NCBI GenBank assembly: GCA_018398805.1
Contig: JAGFBZ010001254.1
Coordinates: 434,001-498,000, forward strand
DNA from: Hirundichthys speculiger
Lineage: Eukaryota > Chordata > Actinopteri > Beloniformes > Exocoetidae
Length of the DNA stretch: 64,000 nucleotides
Reading direction: 5' to 3'
The position numbers and the translations under genes were made by a program. The notes under the pieces were generated by a model that worked only from the letters and a program-made list of their open reading frames with translations, searched no databases and had not been told where the DNA came from. Positions 1-12,511 of the stretch are shown in pieces (within the stretch, counting starts at the first letter, position 1; each line of letters begins with the position of its first letter).

Positions 1-38
1 GGGGGGGGGGGGGGTGGGGGGGGGGGGGGGGGGGGGGG
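1..38. repeat. Guanine homopolymer at the window edge
   Basis: Thirty-seven of the first 38 bases are G, with a single T at position 15. No gene signal. It may be a true simple repeat or a sequencing or contig-edge artefact. A second 30-base G run lies at 12185-12214. Confidence 0.9.
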
Positions 39-1126
39 CCTAATAATGGCTTCCTTCACTTGTATTGAGATCTCCCTGGACTGCTTGACTAGAGCTACTA
101 ATAGCTCCATAAAAGAGTTGCCAAATATTAACTCAACAATTGATATCAACTCCAGATTCTTCATCCGTTTCATTCTTGAAGTAATGAGGCAATAGACGAC
201 ACCTGGACCAATAAATGTTTTGTTTTTTTTTTTCCTTCTTTTCATTCAGCTTCTCATGCCCTTTATTATAAAAAAATTGTCAGACAGGAAAGCGGTGCAG
301 GAAGAGAGGGAGACACACAACGAAACAGCCACAGGCCATGAATCAAACCTGTGACCATTACAGGAGGTTGCAGGTTGTGATCGCAGATGCAGGCTGTGAA
401 AAGAAGCCCCTGAAATACTGCAGCACATCACAGCAGGCTGTATGCTGGGTAGGCAACTGGGGGGCTGTAACCCCCAAAATGAGCAAATGGCTCCAGCAGA
501 TTCCAGGAACAACATCTCTGAGGACCCGAGCTTGAAGGAAGCACAACACAGCATCTGTGTGCTTGGCTCTTACAACACACAGATGCATCATCATTCTTTA
601 TTTAAGAAAACACAAACACTTTGACCACAGATTTTTTATTTTTTCCTCATCTGTCTCAAACTAAAGAAAGGTGTGTGCTGATATGCAGAAACAAAGAGTG
701 GCCTCAGTGGATTTCATGATGCAGGGTGATGAAGCAGGATAAAAAAAAGAGCTCCTTGAAGGTCCCATCTAAAACTAAACCAGCAGTGATGGAAAAGTAG
801 AGAGATAGAAATAGCAAAAATGATGAAAACAACCAATAATATCACAATTCACATTTGATTAAAATTCTTACTTTTTAAATACTTAATACCTTTAGAAACT
901 GAGAACGTGTCACAGATCTGTCAAGTACGTGAGGCAGCTTTCATCAGTGATCCCAATGTAATGACTTGAAAAACATACAGCAACACTTTAGGGAATATTT
1001 CAAACCACTAAAATTCTACTATAAAAACTTCTATGAACACCAGAATGGATGAATCTGCAGCAGAAAATGTTCAGGGGGGGGCTGCAGTGCTTTGCTTTGT
1101 CATTGAAAGACTATGAGTGCTATAAT
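39..1126. other. Intergenic, one LINE fragment only
   Basis: Apart from the LINE fragment at 390-560 I see no splice-flanked coding segment or RNA gene here. Open frames of 60-100 codons on both strands overlap one another and look random. Confidence 0.5.
390..560 (+). mobile_element. Fragment of a restriction-endonuclease-type LINE (R4/Rex6-like)
   Basis: The stretch at 410-455 (cctgaaat..cagcacatcacagcagg) parallels 51904-51950, the zinc-knuckle region of the LINE at 50787-52790. The stretch at 463-525 reads GAVTPKMSKWLQQIPGTTS and parallels the C-terminal end of that LINE near 52490-52540. The two parts are joined directly, so this copy has lost everything between them, including the endonuclease. 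It is a dead internal-deletion copy. The clade name is from memory of fish LINEs. Confidence 0.65.
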
Positions 1127-1533
1127 TGTCATGATTTGTAGCTGTTATAAAGCGAGGACTCAAGGGACTCAAGGAGTTCAAGAAAAAAAGGTTTATTAAA
1201 CAAAATATAAAAATCCAAACTTAACTTAAATCCGAGGAGAAGAGGGAACCCGGGAAGGGAGCCAGGAGACGAGCAGAGAAACAAGCAGGGCTATAAACAC
1301 CAATGTAGATAAATGGACCAGCACAGGCAGGGCGAATGACAAGACTTAAATACACAGAGGGACAAAAGAGAGGCAGGTTGCAGACAATCAGGATAACACA
1401 GGTAAGGAGGAAAATCAGAAAACAACGAAGACAAGACAGACCTTCAAAGTAAAACAGGAAGCACTAAAGACAGGGAGAGACGCCAACTTGACACAAAACA
1501 TAGAAACTGCCATGGTCGACCTAGGCCATGACA
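1127..1533 (-). mobile_element. Solo LTR with 5-bp target duplication
   Basis: The 407-bp block starts TGTCATGA and ends CCATGACA, so either strand reads TG...CA. It is flanked by the perfect 5-bp direct repeat ATAAT (1122-1126 and 1534-1538). On the minus strand it carries an AATAAA signal (complement near 1191-1196), a TATA-like ATTTAAG upstream of it, and GC-rich leader-like sequence between. No internal retroviral region adjoins it, so it is best read as a solo LTR left by recombination. A 5-bp duplication fits Gypsy or ERV elements. The family is not assigned. Confidence 0.8.
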
Positions 1534-1538
1534 ATAAT

Positions 1539-3300
1539 TACTGTAAGAACCTCGTTCGATGTGATTAGAGTTCATTCATTTAGGCTATCACAAATTTGTA
1601 TATCGCAGTCACATGGGGCTTAACTGTGTAAAAAATGAAGACTTCGGAAAGTGTTCTGCACCTTGTTGCAACTTATATGAACAAAAGGTTTGTGATTTTT
1701 TTAAAACTACAATTCTGCACTATGAGTTTAAAAAAAGCTGTTATGATAACCATCTATTTAAAAAAATTCAAATCATTTGCAGAAATTATTTTAAAAAAAT
1801 GTTAGTTGAAAAGAAATATGACCGCTTATTTGCATTTGGAACATTTATTTGAATTAGACACATCCAGTTTTGTCTTGAGGACACTTGTGTGGACTTGGAG
1901 GCGGCTCACAGTTTCACACTGCACATAATGTGGGCAGCGGGAGCTAATCACAGTCATTCCTCATTGCAGGGGACACATCAACAGATATATGATACACAGT
2001 CCAAATCTGCTCAAACAAACACACAGGCACTCTGCAGCATTATTAAGAACTACCTGGTCTCACACAGTGTGCCACACAATTTGATTGCATCTGCAGCGGA
2101 AACAGATTTATCTTGATCATTATGTTGTTTCAAACTCCACAAATGGAAGCTGAACGTATTTACTAGACTGCTGCCTCCACGCGCCTCTCTAACGCCATGC
2201 AGAAGTGCATTCCCGGGACTTTTAAGCGCACACCAATGACACCATTTGCTTCAGTAATGATTCACTTCCACTTTATAAACTGTATGTATTGGAATCAGTG
2301 GATGCCTCTTTTAGCACAGCTTCATTTTCCAGCATGCAAATGTTCGGATGACGTCTTGAAAGATAAGAAAGCAATCTGCTTTCATGCTGTCGCACCAAAG
2401 GTTCAATTTGTGCAGCTAATTAAAAAAAATCAGTAATTGAGCAAAGGATGTTTGGGAACTGACTTGAAGCTCTGTGACCTGAGAAGGAGCTCATCTTGTG
2501 GATGAAACAGACAGAAGGTGGTGAGCGGTGATGATGCATATGCGATGTGGATAACATTATAAGGACTAGAATACAGACAATGTGATGAGAAGATGAGAGA
2601 AACAAAAGAAATGAAGTCATCTACCTGCAGGAGTCAGTGCGCTCAGAAGAAACAATACTTCAGCACAAAAAGGAGGAAAGTAAAAGGATCAAAGGTGCTT
2701 TTTGAGAGAGAGTGAAAAGAGCCAGGGGTAGATTAGGAGAGCTGAAGAAAATGAAGGAGATGCTGAATTTAAGATTATTAGAAAAGGGAGGAGACTTAAA
2801 TGAAAACTAAAACAGCCAGACTGCTAAAAGTAGATGACTTGAATGGTAAGGCTGGCCTGATTTAGAGCAAGCAACATTGAAAAAATAAAAGTGAAAAAGG
2901 ATTCTGTGAAGGAGAACTCCAGGAAAGAGCTGACCGAGGATGAAGATGACTTGCAAAGGACCATGCAGGAGGCAGGGAAGGAAAAGCACAAAATGGAAAT
3001 GATGCAGCTTGCAAAAGAAATGAAAAAGCAAGCAGGGCTGAAATAAGTGAAGGAAATCCAACTTCTGATTGTTCAAACTTCTGATTCATCTTAAGATATA
3101 AATCCATCTCAGCTCATGGCCCCAGACCAGAATACTGGATAATTTCAAACCAAGCAGGGAGTTCCAGACAATGTTCCCATGGTCTCCCTATATGCCTACA
3201 TATTGATATGCAGTGGCAACTGAATTGAATTCAGATGAATTGAATTACTTTATAAATCCCCAAAGGGAAATTATGATTCTGCAGTGTAAATTACTTAAAA
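1539..3300. other. Intergenic; purine-rich, no assigned gene
   Basis: No splice-supported exon was found. The plus strand from about 2450 to 3050 is strongly purine-rich and contains a 60-codon stop-free Lys/Glu-rich frame (2869-3045; see findings). At 3240-3285 the motif ttataaatccccaaagggaaatt resembles the common 3' tail of fish LINEs. The rest is unassigned. Confidence 0.45.
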
Positions 3301-3305
3301 AAAAA

Positions 3306-3308
<3 letters not shown>

Positions 3309-3381
<73 letters not shown>
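3309..3381. repeat. (TA)n microsatellite
   Basis: An uninterrupted TA dinucleotide tract of about 72 bases. It gives rise to a spurious Tyr-Ile repeat ORF on the minus strand. Confidence 0.98.
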
Positions 3382-3383
<2 letters not shown>

Positions 3384-3514
3384 CATATATAATTATTAAT
3401 GCCGACATTTATTTTATCGCGCGTTAACGCGTGTTGCTCACATGCTGAGAAACGATAGCCTGTTATCACCACTACTCTACGGCAGAAAACATTGCAGTAA
3501 CAGTTAGTTTAGTA

Positions 3515-4597
3515 CAGGGGTCGGCAACCCACGGCTCTGGAGCCTCTCTGCAGTGGCTCCCTGTCGCTTTGGGGAAAAAAACTTGTCAGAAGGTGATTCT
3601 TGCTCTGGAGTACATGTAGTGCCCTGTAGGCTGCTTGCCAGCAGGGGGCAGAATCAGTGTGTTTCGTGCAAAATACTGCCAGGTTACTGCAACGAGGAAG
3701 TCGTATTGACAACTAGGAAGGCCTTGGTATTCTGAAGTTTGGGAATGGCTGATTTAATAGATTATTTTTTTCAAAAACATTTATTTTAGAACCTGCGGCT
3801 GAGTTGATGTAGTTGTGTTTTATGTTCAGGCTGGATGGTTGATTGCTGTACGTTGCTGAGGAGAAAACAAGAAAATGACAACACACTGAAATGGACTTAA
3901 GTCATAATTAAATACAAACTGACCTATTTTAATGTTTTCTCTTATTAAAGTTATTAAGCTGCAGCTATACATTTTATTTATTTAAAAGTGGGCTACTTTT
4001 TATTTGATTAATGTTTTATAAATCAGTGAATGACTCAAATAGACCTGTTCGTTTTTATTTCAAAGTTGGTCAACACATGCCAGTGTTTTTTTTTCTCCTC
4101 TTTCAAAAGATTCTAGGTTCAATATATTGACTGTCATGTCAACAAGTTGATCAGAATCTGTCTTGGTTCTGCTCCCAAACATCTACAGTACAACAGCAGC
4201 CAATATACAGTCTTTATAAGAGTTCATGGTTTTCCTTTGTTATAACAGGTAAAAACAGCAATAAAATGTCAACAGTTTTCTGTTTGTTGTTCTGTAATTT
4301 CATAAATGCAACCAACTATAGTTCTTTTACAGTGGATGACTAAAAAAAAATTGGATATGAAAATTAAATTACTATCTTGTATGACCTCCTTTTGCATTAA
4401 AAACTGCCAAACATAGTAGGAATAAGCTTTTGGATAGATTCATATCCCTCTAAATATAGTATAAGTGTATATAAAACTTCATGCACTGTGTTATCTTCAT
4501 TTTAAGGGTCAAATAGGTTTTGCAGCTCCAGAAGAATTTTATTAAGGGAAGAGGGGCAACAAATGGCTCTTTTGCTAGTAAAGGTTGCCGACCCCTG
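3515..4597. mobile_element. Non-autonomous hAT transposon, 1083 bp
   Basis: The ends are inverted: left caggggtcggcaaccc, right ggttgccgacccctg. They are flanked by a perfect 8-bp duplication GTTTAGTA at 3507-3514 and 4598-4605. TIRs starting CAGGGGTCGGCAACC with 8-bp duplications are diagnostic of hAT elements. No transposase frame survives inside. The segment 3706-3735 (gccttggtattctgaagttt...) closely matches the last 30 bp of the separate hAT element at 62992-63370, so the interior may include a piece of another hAT family. Confidence 0.93.
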
Positions 4598-4945
4598 GTT
4601 TAGTAGATGTCAGCAGTTTGAAGACTCTGCATGTCTGTTAGAAGCTGATCGCTTGATTGGAATTGACTCGAGGCAGTAGCGCAATCAACCAGGACGGATT
4701 TTTTTCTATCAATGACTTGGACTTTATGCGGACTTGAGCACTATCAACTCAGGACTGGACTCGGGTTCAGAGTTTGGTGACTTGACTACAACGCTGATAT
4801 ATCCTATTGAAGTTTTTACAACAGTTTGTGACACAGTGGTACTTTACATGCCCTCTGCTTCTCTGATCAACGCAGAACAGGACAGCTGTGACACAAAAGA
4901 TACACTTTTGGATTGAGTGAAAAATATTAGGGGTATGGATGTAAT

Positions 4946-5191
4946 CAGTAGTCGAGTTGTAAAAAAAATTCAGGGGGGATGGTCAATGTTTTTCACTGTA
5001 AATGTCCAAAAAAGTGGCAGGGGCAGCGGTGTAAATTCATTATCAAAAAATCCTGTAAATAAGACTTCTAAATTTTAGCTAATATCTTCACTTATTTTTG
5101 TTGCCTGACGAGCAGTTTTACAGGGAGGATGGTTTTTTTTTATTTCAGGGGGGATGCCATCCGCCCTCATCCCCTCTCAACTCGAGTACTG
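4946..5191. mobile_element. hAT-type MITE, 246 bp
   Basis: The terminal inverted repeats are CAGTAGTCGAGTTG on the left and the complement of CAGTACTCGAGTTG on the right (13 of 14 match). A perfect 8-bp duplication GATGTAAT flanks the element at 4938-4945 and 5192-5199. It is too short to code for transposase. Internal poly-T/poly-A and a repeated caggggggat motif are present. Confidence 0.9.
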
Positions 5192-5199
5192 GATGTAAT

Positions 5200-8100
5200 A
5201 ACTGCAAATATTGCAGTAGCACAGCATGAGGTGGATCCGTCATTAAGTGAATTGCACCCTGAAACATGTATAAATAGGGATAGGTAACTAATGTACTATA
5301 TGAAACTCATGTGAACAATATGATGGAAAATGTTATTATCTAGAATAAAGTCAAAAGTTGTAGTGTTGGTGCACATTTAAGTATAACCACTGACAGGAGG
5401 CAAACTTAAATCATGACATAGCCAATGCGTTTGCCATTAAACTCTTAACAAGACAACGGGTAAGCGTATTTCCCAGATTGTCAGTTATGTGAGACATCTG
5501 GGACATATAGGCATTCATTCAGTCAAATACACTCACATGCTGTCTTTCTAATCATCTTCTTCATTTTCACCTCAACACACACCCCTCTACTCATGCATCT
5601 GTCCAGCTGTTCATTTCATGTCTCAGCTCTGTATACTGCAGTTATTAGTGCCAAATTACAAGGAATGTTGACAGTCAAAGGAAAGTTATGATAGGCTGTC
5701 AGCATGCCAGGCCCCAGCTGAATGTCTGACTGACAGAGAAAGAAGGCGTTGGTGCTTGATGTCCTAAGGGGTGATGTCTGGACTCAATTTGTCTTGCCCT
5801 GTCTGTGCTGCTGATCGATACCAATTGTATTACAAGTGGAGCTGAGCCAAATCAATGTGCGTCGTCAGCACTCACAAACAGATGAATAAGTGCGGGGATT
5901 CTGACAATACTGCTGTTTATTCAAATACGAGAGAAACATTAATTGCAAGTGAATCCATCTTAAACCAATCACTGTCATCATGTATATCAATGGTAAATCA
6001 AGGGTAACTGTATTGTCATTTTATTGCAAAACTGATTTGAGGATTGCTGAGAGTTTGGAGAAGAAATGTGGGAGTAAAATAAAGGGAAAGCTGAAGCTAA
6101 AAGCAATAGAAATGTGTCTGTGTTAGATAGATAGATAAGAAAATAATCATCCGTCTGTCAAATATGATATTGTCCAAGCATGGCAGTAATCGGTCATGAC
6201 ATTAACTCTTTTGATAACAGTCCCAGTATTGTGTACTGTAGGTCCTCACTAGACCTTTGCTGTGGAAAATATTTACTTGGTTACAAGCTCCAAGTTTGAC
6301 TCTTCACTAAATCCTTCACACTCATCTTTAAAAAAAAAAAAAAGACAATAATTCTTAAGCTAACCACAAACACTTGTCTATATATAGTGTGTTTTGCTAA
6401 TGTGGGTTTTAGTTTAATGCCTATTTAAAAACTGATAAGTGAGATGGAAGGAGACGCTTGCAGCTTTAGCAGAGACAAGAAACCAGAACCGCTACAATTC
6501 ATCTTGAGTGAGAACTGCATGAAAATACAAGATTTGTTATCTGAAACAGAAATGTCCTCTTCAACATCATGCAATTTTTTTTTACTTTCATGTAATTTCA
6601 TAGAAATAACATGCTGGAGTAGTTACATAATAAAAACTCAAGGCTGTAAGTCTGACAATGTCAGGTAAAATCAAACATTGTAGAGACACATTATGTCTTA
6701 TTCAGAGGTCAAGATAAAAATGGTTTTAGTGCAGTTTTAGTCTGGTTGCAGAAAGACAATACAAAGTTTTGTTGCTCCTCAGAGGAAGTTTCTTAGAGAA
6801 AGGGCAATGCTCCATTGTTCTCAAACTCTCCTGGAGAAACGGGGGTTTAAATGAAGGTGTTTTAGACCATGCACAAAGAAATTCACACTGGAGGAAGCTT
6901 GCAATTAAACTGTTTCACACTGTCCTTGCCTCAACTGGGAAAGAGAAAAGCTGTAGATTATGTCATGAACTGAATAACAATGTATTTTAGCGAAAGAGCA
7001 AAGTGCAGTCCTTAAAGTGAGAACAAGTCAACTCAGCAGCAAACGAAGGAGCCGCCATGATGAGTCACTGCTTAATTACCACCCAGTCAGATGTCCTTGG
7101 TTTCTTCCCAGTTCCCAATGACTCTATTGGAAACTGATTCCGAAAATTACTTCAAGCTGTATTTTATGAGACATGAAATTGCTGAACAAAGCAAAGAACT
7201 TCTTGAGCAGTAGCACAAAAGGGACTGGCAGAGCATGAGGGAACATTGCTGACGGTCTATCAATACCATTTAGCTTTAAGAGCTGTGAATTATGTCTTGT
7301 TCAGCCAGCTGAGGAATGCAGATGACAGAGGAAGAGAGGGACACATCCATGTGGAGAAAGTTACTGGCCTGCACTTGACTGAACTTTTTTATAAACTGGT
7401 AGGAAAGCTGATCATTATCAGCAATATCCTTTACTGGTTTAACTTTTCTTCTGAAAGGATCAGAGAAGCCCCGCATGCCGTTTCCGTTCAGTCTCAGCTG
7501 CAGAAAGTTGAGGTCTCCTTTATCTCAGTTACCATCACAAACCTTTTTTTCTATTTTAGTTCCTGATCTCTATCTTTCCACAACAACATTTTGTCCAATC
7601 AGAGTGGCTCCTTCTGCAGCACCTCTTAGCAACACTACCAGTAACTGCAGTCTTGACTGACTCGGCTTCAGGCCTCAAATTAAGCCTGCTATCACAGAAA
7701 CTGAACTCATCCTCCAGTCATGATAATTAAATGCTACAAGCCTGAAGCATTGACAGGCTTCAGTTTTATTTAGAAGTAAATACATGCATGTTTTTTAATG
7801 TATTTGCTGTATGTCTGCACACTCACAGGTTGTGAAACGTGATCTATGGTGAACTTACTTATTCAGTCCCCTGTTACATAATTTATCTACTATTTATTAA
7901 CAGTTTAAAATTGACATGTTGTTATACTGGAACAAGGTAGGGTATAGAAATGTATCATATTTTGCCTATATGGTTTATAGTAACACAGTGCAGTCTGTTT
8001 AACTAAAATAGCAAAAGCTTAGCAAAGCTTCTTTGGCCATATATAGTACAGCTCAGTGGGTTTGGATATTTGATATTTTAGATGTCATTTCAGCATGATT

Positions 8101-8488
8101 TGGTGTGGTATATCGTGAGGAAATTCATCAGAGAACTTAATCTGAACCTCTGAACATAACCTGCTCCAAAGCAAGTTCTGCATTCAGTATAAATTACGGT
8201 GGTGTAAATGACCAAACCAGAAATCCTGGCCTTAGACCCAACAAACCTCCCTAACCCACTCATCTCACACTTTAGCACACCCAATAAAAATAATAGAACA
8301 CTAGCAATAAGCAGAAATGAGTGAGGCAGAACCTCAAGTGGTGCTGAGAACATCTCGTGGTCCTTTACCGGCACAAAAGGCCTGAGGTCCAACAAATAAC
8401 TGCAGTAAATGAGGATGATGATCTTTTTCTGAATCAAGGCTGCAGGAGTGCACATTTCATAGTAGATCAATGAAAAAGGCTCCACATC

Positions 8489-8490
<2 letters not shown>
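5200..8490. other. Intergenic, nothing assigned
   Basis: About 3.3 kb of AT-rich sequence. Open frames up to 106 codons (for example 7246-7566) have no splice context and no recognisable domain. Short A-runs occur (6329-6343). I see no RNA gene. Confidence 0.45.
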
Positions 8491-8525
<35 letters not shown>

Positions 8526-8526
8526 C
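8491..8526. repeat. (CAT)12 microsatellite
   Basis: Twelve CAT units in tandem. They create a poly-His frame on the plus strand and a poly-Asp run in a 160-codon minus-strand ORF (8090-8572). Neither is a gene. Confidence 0.97.
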
Positions 8527-8769
8527 AACCAGCTGCCCTGCCTTCCTTCCAGTCAAACTGCATGGTCATCACTACCTTTCTTCCTGTTCAATCAATCAGT
8601 CAACACTTTAAGTACAATTAAAATGCAGCACAGAGTGCTTGACAAAGTAAAAACAGAGTGGCTCCCACCAATTCACCCACCCCCTTCTCCTCCACCCCTA
8701 ATCCCTATCAATGATAAAACGTGTAATCAAAGAAATACAAAATATGGATAGAATAGCTGGGCACAGAAG

Positions 8770-9010
8770 AATCGGTGAGGTAAACACTATCACAGGGAGC
8801 CGTCTGCATCGGGAGGCAGGTGCGACCCAGCTGCCTGGTAGGGGGCAACAACCCAATCCCAGACAAGGCAGAGCACCAAACACCACGGATACAGGGTGGA
8901 TACATGGACCCCATCAGGAGCCGCAGGAGAGCAGACTTCAGGCCAGGGACATAGCAGCCAGAGCCAGCTGCCACCCCTCATACAGAAGGCTCTACTGAGG
9001 AAACACTGGA
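8770..9010. other. GC-richer block, unassigned repeat candidate
   Basis: This 240-bp stretch is clearly richer in G and C than its surroundings and stays open in several frames on both strands, including 95 codons on plus and 88 on minus. The composition suggests an old inserted repeat or retroelement leader. I do not recognise the family. Confidence 0.3.
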
Positions 9011-9155
9011 GTTAAAAAAGACATAAATAAATAAAATAATATAAAAGAAAATTTAATAAATAAGTAAATAGTAGAATAAATAAGCAGAGAAATGTGCTGT
9101 TGTTTAAATTTTACTAATAGTGTATATTAGTTTACCAATAATTAGTAAGTTGTAG

Positions 9156-9290
9156 TGAGGCAGTTGTACAACACTTTAACAAAGCTCTTGACAATCAGAC
9201 AGAGGATGCAGAGGGGATTTAATCTCCATTTTTATACAAGCTTCCGACAGCTACATGTCTCAAAAATGATAGAGGACGCCTGAGCAACAT
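9156..9290 (-). mobile_element. 3' part of an LTR, same family as 21681-22051
   Basis: Read on the minus strand, it contains gcttgtata, then tggagattaaat (with an ATTAAA polyadenylation hexamer), and ends AACTGCCTCA. The same three blocks in the same order and spacing close the LTR at 21681-22051. This is therefore a truncated LTR copy. Its 5' half beyond about 9290 is not recognisable. Confidence 0.6.
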
Positions 9291-10678
9291 CCCACAATGG
9301 ATTAGATATTCCACATTAGATACTTTTATCACTCAAGAAGCAGGCCATGGTGACCTGACGCTATTTTAATACAACATGTACTAAAAACTTGGGCTCAATA
9401 AAACCCCAAAACAGAAAATTTAAATCAGGATAAAAGGGGGCATTAGATAAAAGCCAAATTAAATCGGTGGGTCTTGAGCCTGCTTTTAAAAATGTCAACA
9501 TTCTCTGCAGCTCTCAAGTTTTCCGGCAGGCTGTGTCATAGTCGTGTTGCGTAATGTTGGAAAGCTGCCTCAGCGTGGGTTCTTGCATTAACACTGGAGA
9601 TAATTAGAAGACCAGTGCCAGAGGACCTGAGGCTCCACGAGGGTTCGTAAGGTAAAGCAAATAAGAAAAAGATAAGAAAGCCCAAGACCATTAAGACTTT
9701 TAAAAGCTATTAAAAGAACCTTAGACTCGATCCTAAAAGACACAGGGAGCCAATGCAGTGGTTTTAAAACTGGTGTAATGTGAACCTGCCTTCTGGTCCT
9801 TGTAAACACAGGGGCAGCTGAGTTCTGCAGAAGCCGATGGCATGAAATGGTTTTTTTGGGAAGACCAGTATTACAGTAGTCAATGCAACTTCAGATAAAA
9901 GCAGGCATCAGCATCTCCGTGTTTACCTGAGAGAGAAATGAGTGGACTCTGGCGATATTCTTAAGATGATAGAAACCTGTTTTAACCACAAGTTTAACAT
10001 GTGGATTAAAACTAAGCACAGAGTCAAAAAGGAGGCCCAAGTGCTTTACTTGAAAGACAATGCATGTAATTTTTGACAAATGTTTCTCTCTCTTGGCCTC
10101 AGGACCGATAACTAAAACTTCAGTTTTGTCCTGGTTGAGTTGCAGAAAGTTTTCTGCCATCCATGATTTAATATCTAAAATACAATTAAAAAGGTCATCA
10201 ATTGGCATCCCAAAGAGGAAGCATATATAAATCAAAAACTATTTGGTCTAAAATTGAGCCTTGGGGCATGTCGCATTTTAGTTCATGGATCTCTGAGGAG
10301 CATATATCCAGACTTAACAGAAATCTGTGAGATAGGACCGGAACCAGTTAAAACAGTACCAGAGAGGCCAACCAGGTGCCTGAGTCTGTTTAAAAGGATT
10401 AGATGATCTATCATGTCAAAGGCTGCACTTAGATCCAGTAGCACCAAGACTGAGATCTTGTGTGAGTCCAAGCTGCACGTGAAGATCATTGACAATCTCT
10501 AACAAGGCTGTCTCTGTACTGCAGTTCATCCTAAAACCAGACTGAAATCTCTCGCTAATTATTTTTCATTAAAAAAAATCATTGAGTTGAATAAAAACAA
10601 GTTTCTCTAAAATTTTGCTTTAAAATGACAAGTTGGATAATGGTCTATAATTAAGGTATTAAAAATATCAGGATTCAG

Positions 10679-10758
10679 ATTGGCTCTTCTTCAGAAGGGG
10701 TCTCACCACAGCTGTTTTAAAGGCAGAAGGAAAGACACCCCTCTGAAGAAGAGCCAAT
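10679..10758. repeat. Snap-back inverted repeat inside the LINE
   Basis: Left arm 10679-10701 (attggctcttcttcag...) pairs with right arm 10737-10758 (...ctgaagaagagccaat), with one single-base indel and a 35-base loop. The left arm fits the LINE's RT region. The right arm is its reverse complement, so it looks like a local inverted duplication. Confidence 0.8.
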
Positions 10759-12166
10759 TCACAATATTTAAAAGCTCGTTTTCAAAGTATTCATAAAAGG
10801 TTTTCAAAAGCAGAGTAGGAATTTGAATCTAAAAGGCAGGTGGTTGAATTAACTTGGGAGAAGACTGCCTAGCATCTCAGGATCAACCAGTCAAAACTGT
10901 CCAGTATTTCCTCAGGTAAAAACAGACCTTCAGCTCCATTAAAAACAGTTTTTTGGTCAAATAAAATGTTAGATCTAATAGATTTAATTTTGCTCCTGAA
11001 GTGGTCTGCAAATTCTTTACAAAGAAGGTAATTTGTGCAAAGTCTGTGTGTAATAAAATCAGGGTTAATTAAGTGGTCGAAGGTGGAAAAGAGGATTCTG
11101 GGGTTGTTTTTATTATTGGTAATTAGCCTTGATAAATAATTGTTCCTTGGATGTTTTTCTGTCGTGTTTAGATTTTAAGTTGTTCTTGTAGAATTTGGTC
11201 ATGTATAGCCAGTTTGGTTTTCCTCCGTTGTCTTTCAGTCATCCTGCAATTTCTTTTCAGTTGTCTAATTTCATTGTTTCTCCACGGGGGTGCAGGTTTA
11301 GTTTTTACCCTTTTTGGTATTAGTGGAGCTTCTGAGTCCAAGCTTGACTTAAGTTTCCGTTAAAACTGTCAAACATAAAATCGCAACAAGCAGGTAAAAT
11401 AACTGTGGGACCTCGATTGAGGTCTGCTGCTGCATAAAACCAGTGATGTTCAAAGACACACAGTATAGGTCAGATACGGCCAAGTCAACAACAGAGGACA
11501 CACTCAGGGATATGCCATAGCTAATGACAAGATCCAGAGTGTGTCCTCTGTTGTGAATCGGCTGCTTGACATGTTGATTAAAATCCATGGAGGTGAGCAG
11601 GTCAATAAAATCTCTAGTAAAACAGTTAGATCGCTCATCTACATGTAAGTTAAAATCACCAGATATAATGATCATGTTCACTGATAAAAGTTTCACGCTT
11701 TTTAGGTGGTCTGCAAACAGTGATACGTTAAATTGGAGGGCTGCTAAAAGCAAAGGCATGATGTTCAAAGGTGGTGAACTGATCAAATGAAATTTGCTTA
11801 GCACCAAGTGAGGCAGAAGAAATTGATGCAGTACCACCACCCTTCTTGCCCTTCCAAATAAAGAAGATATACCGGTGCATCCATGCCCAGCCATGTTTCT
11901 GTTAAAAATAAGCAGTCAATCTTGTTGTCTAAAATTAAATCATTAATAATAAAAGTTTTGTTTGACAGAGAGCGAACATTAAAAAGTGCCATATTGACTG
12001 TTACTGGTTTACTACCTTGTTCTGGGTCCAGGGGGCATAGGCAGCATGTGACTGGTTTCTTGTGGGCAGCTTGACTGGTGTGAGAGGGTCTGTTGGTGAT
12101 GACAGTTCTGATAGTGTGAGTAAGCAGTGGACGCTTTACAGTAACAGATGCTGGTGGGGGTGGACA

Positions 12167-12170
12167 GTGT

Positions 12171-12214
<44 letters not shown>
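12167..12214. repeat. (GT)9 followed by a 30-base G run
   Basis: GT repeats at 12167-12184 pass straight into 30 consecutive G at 12185-12214. It lies between the ORF1 and endonuclease portions of the L2-type LINE. It probably grew from a G-rich LINE segment. Confidence 0.95.
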
Positions 12215-12218
<4 letters not shown>

Positions 12219-12511
12219 GTGGTGGAGATGGTGGTTGGTGGAACTAAAGAGGATGTAACCAGTCAGTCACATGTGAATGTGATTGTCTGGACAGCATGCT
12301 CAATGTTGGCAGCCAAAACTTGACTGCCCAGCTTACTAGGATGGATACCATCAGCCCTGTAAAATGAAGCCTGGTCCCAGAGCATATCAAAATTGTCAAT
12401 GAAACCAATCTTGTTCACCATACATGCTGACTGGAGCCAGGTGTTGAGACTGGGGAGCCTGCTGAAACACCATGCTCCATGATTCAGGGAGGGGAGAGGC
12501 CCAGAGATAAA

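Noticed and set aside
3245..3472. Minus-strand ORF with repeated Ile-Tyr
   Set aside because: It is translation of the (TA)n microsatellite.
8090..8572. 160-codon minus-strand ORF with a poly-Asp run
   Set aside because: Its length comes from the (CAT)12 microsatellite. There is no splice context or domain, and the opposite strand is equally open (poly-His).
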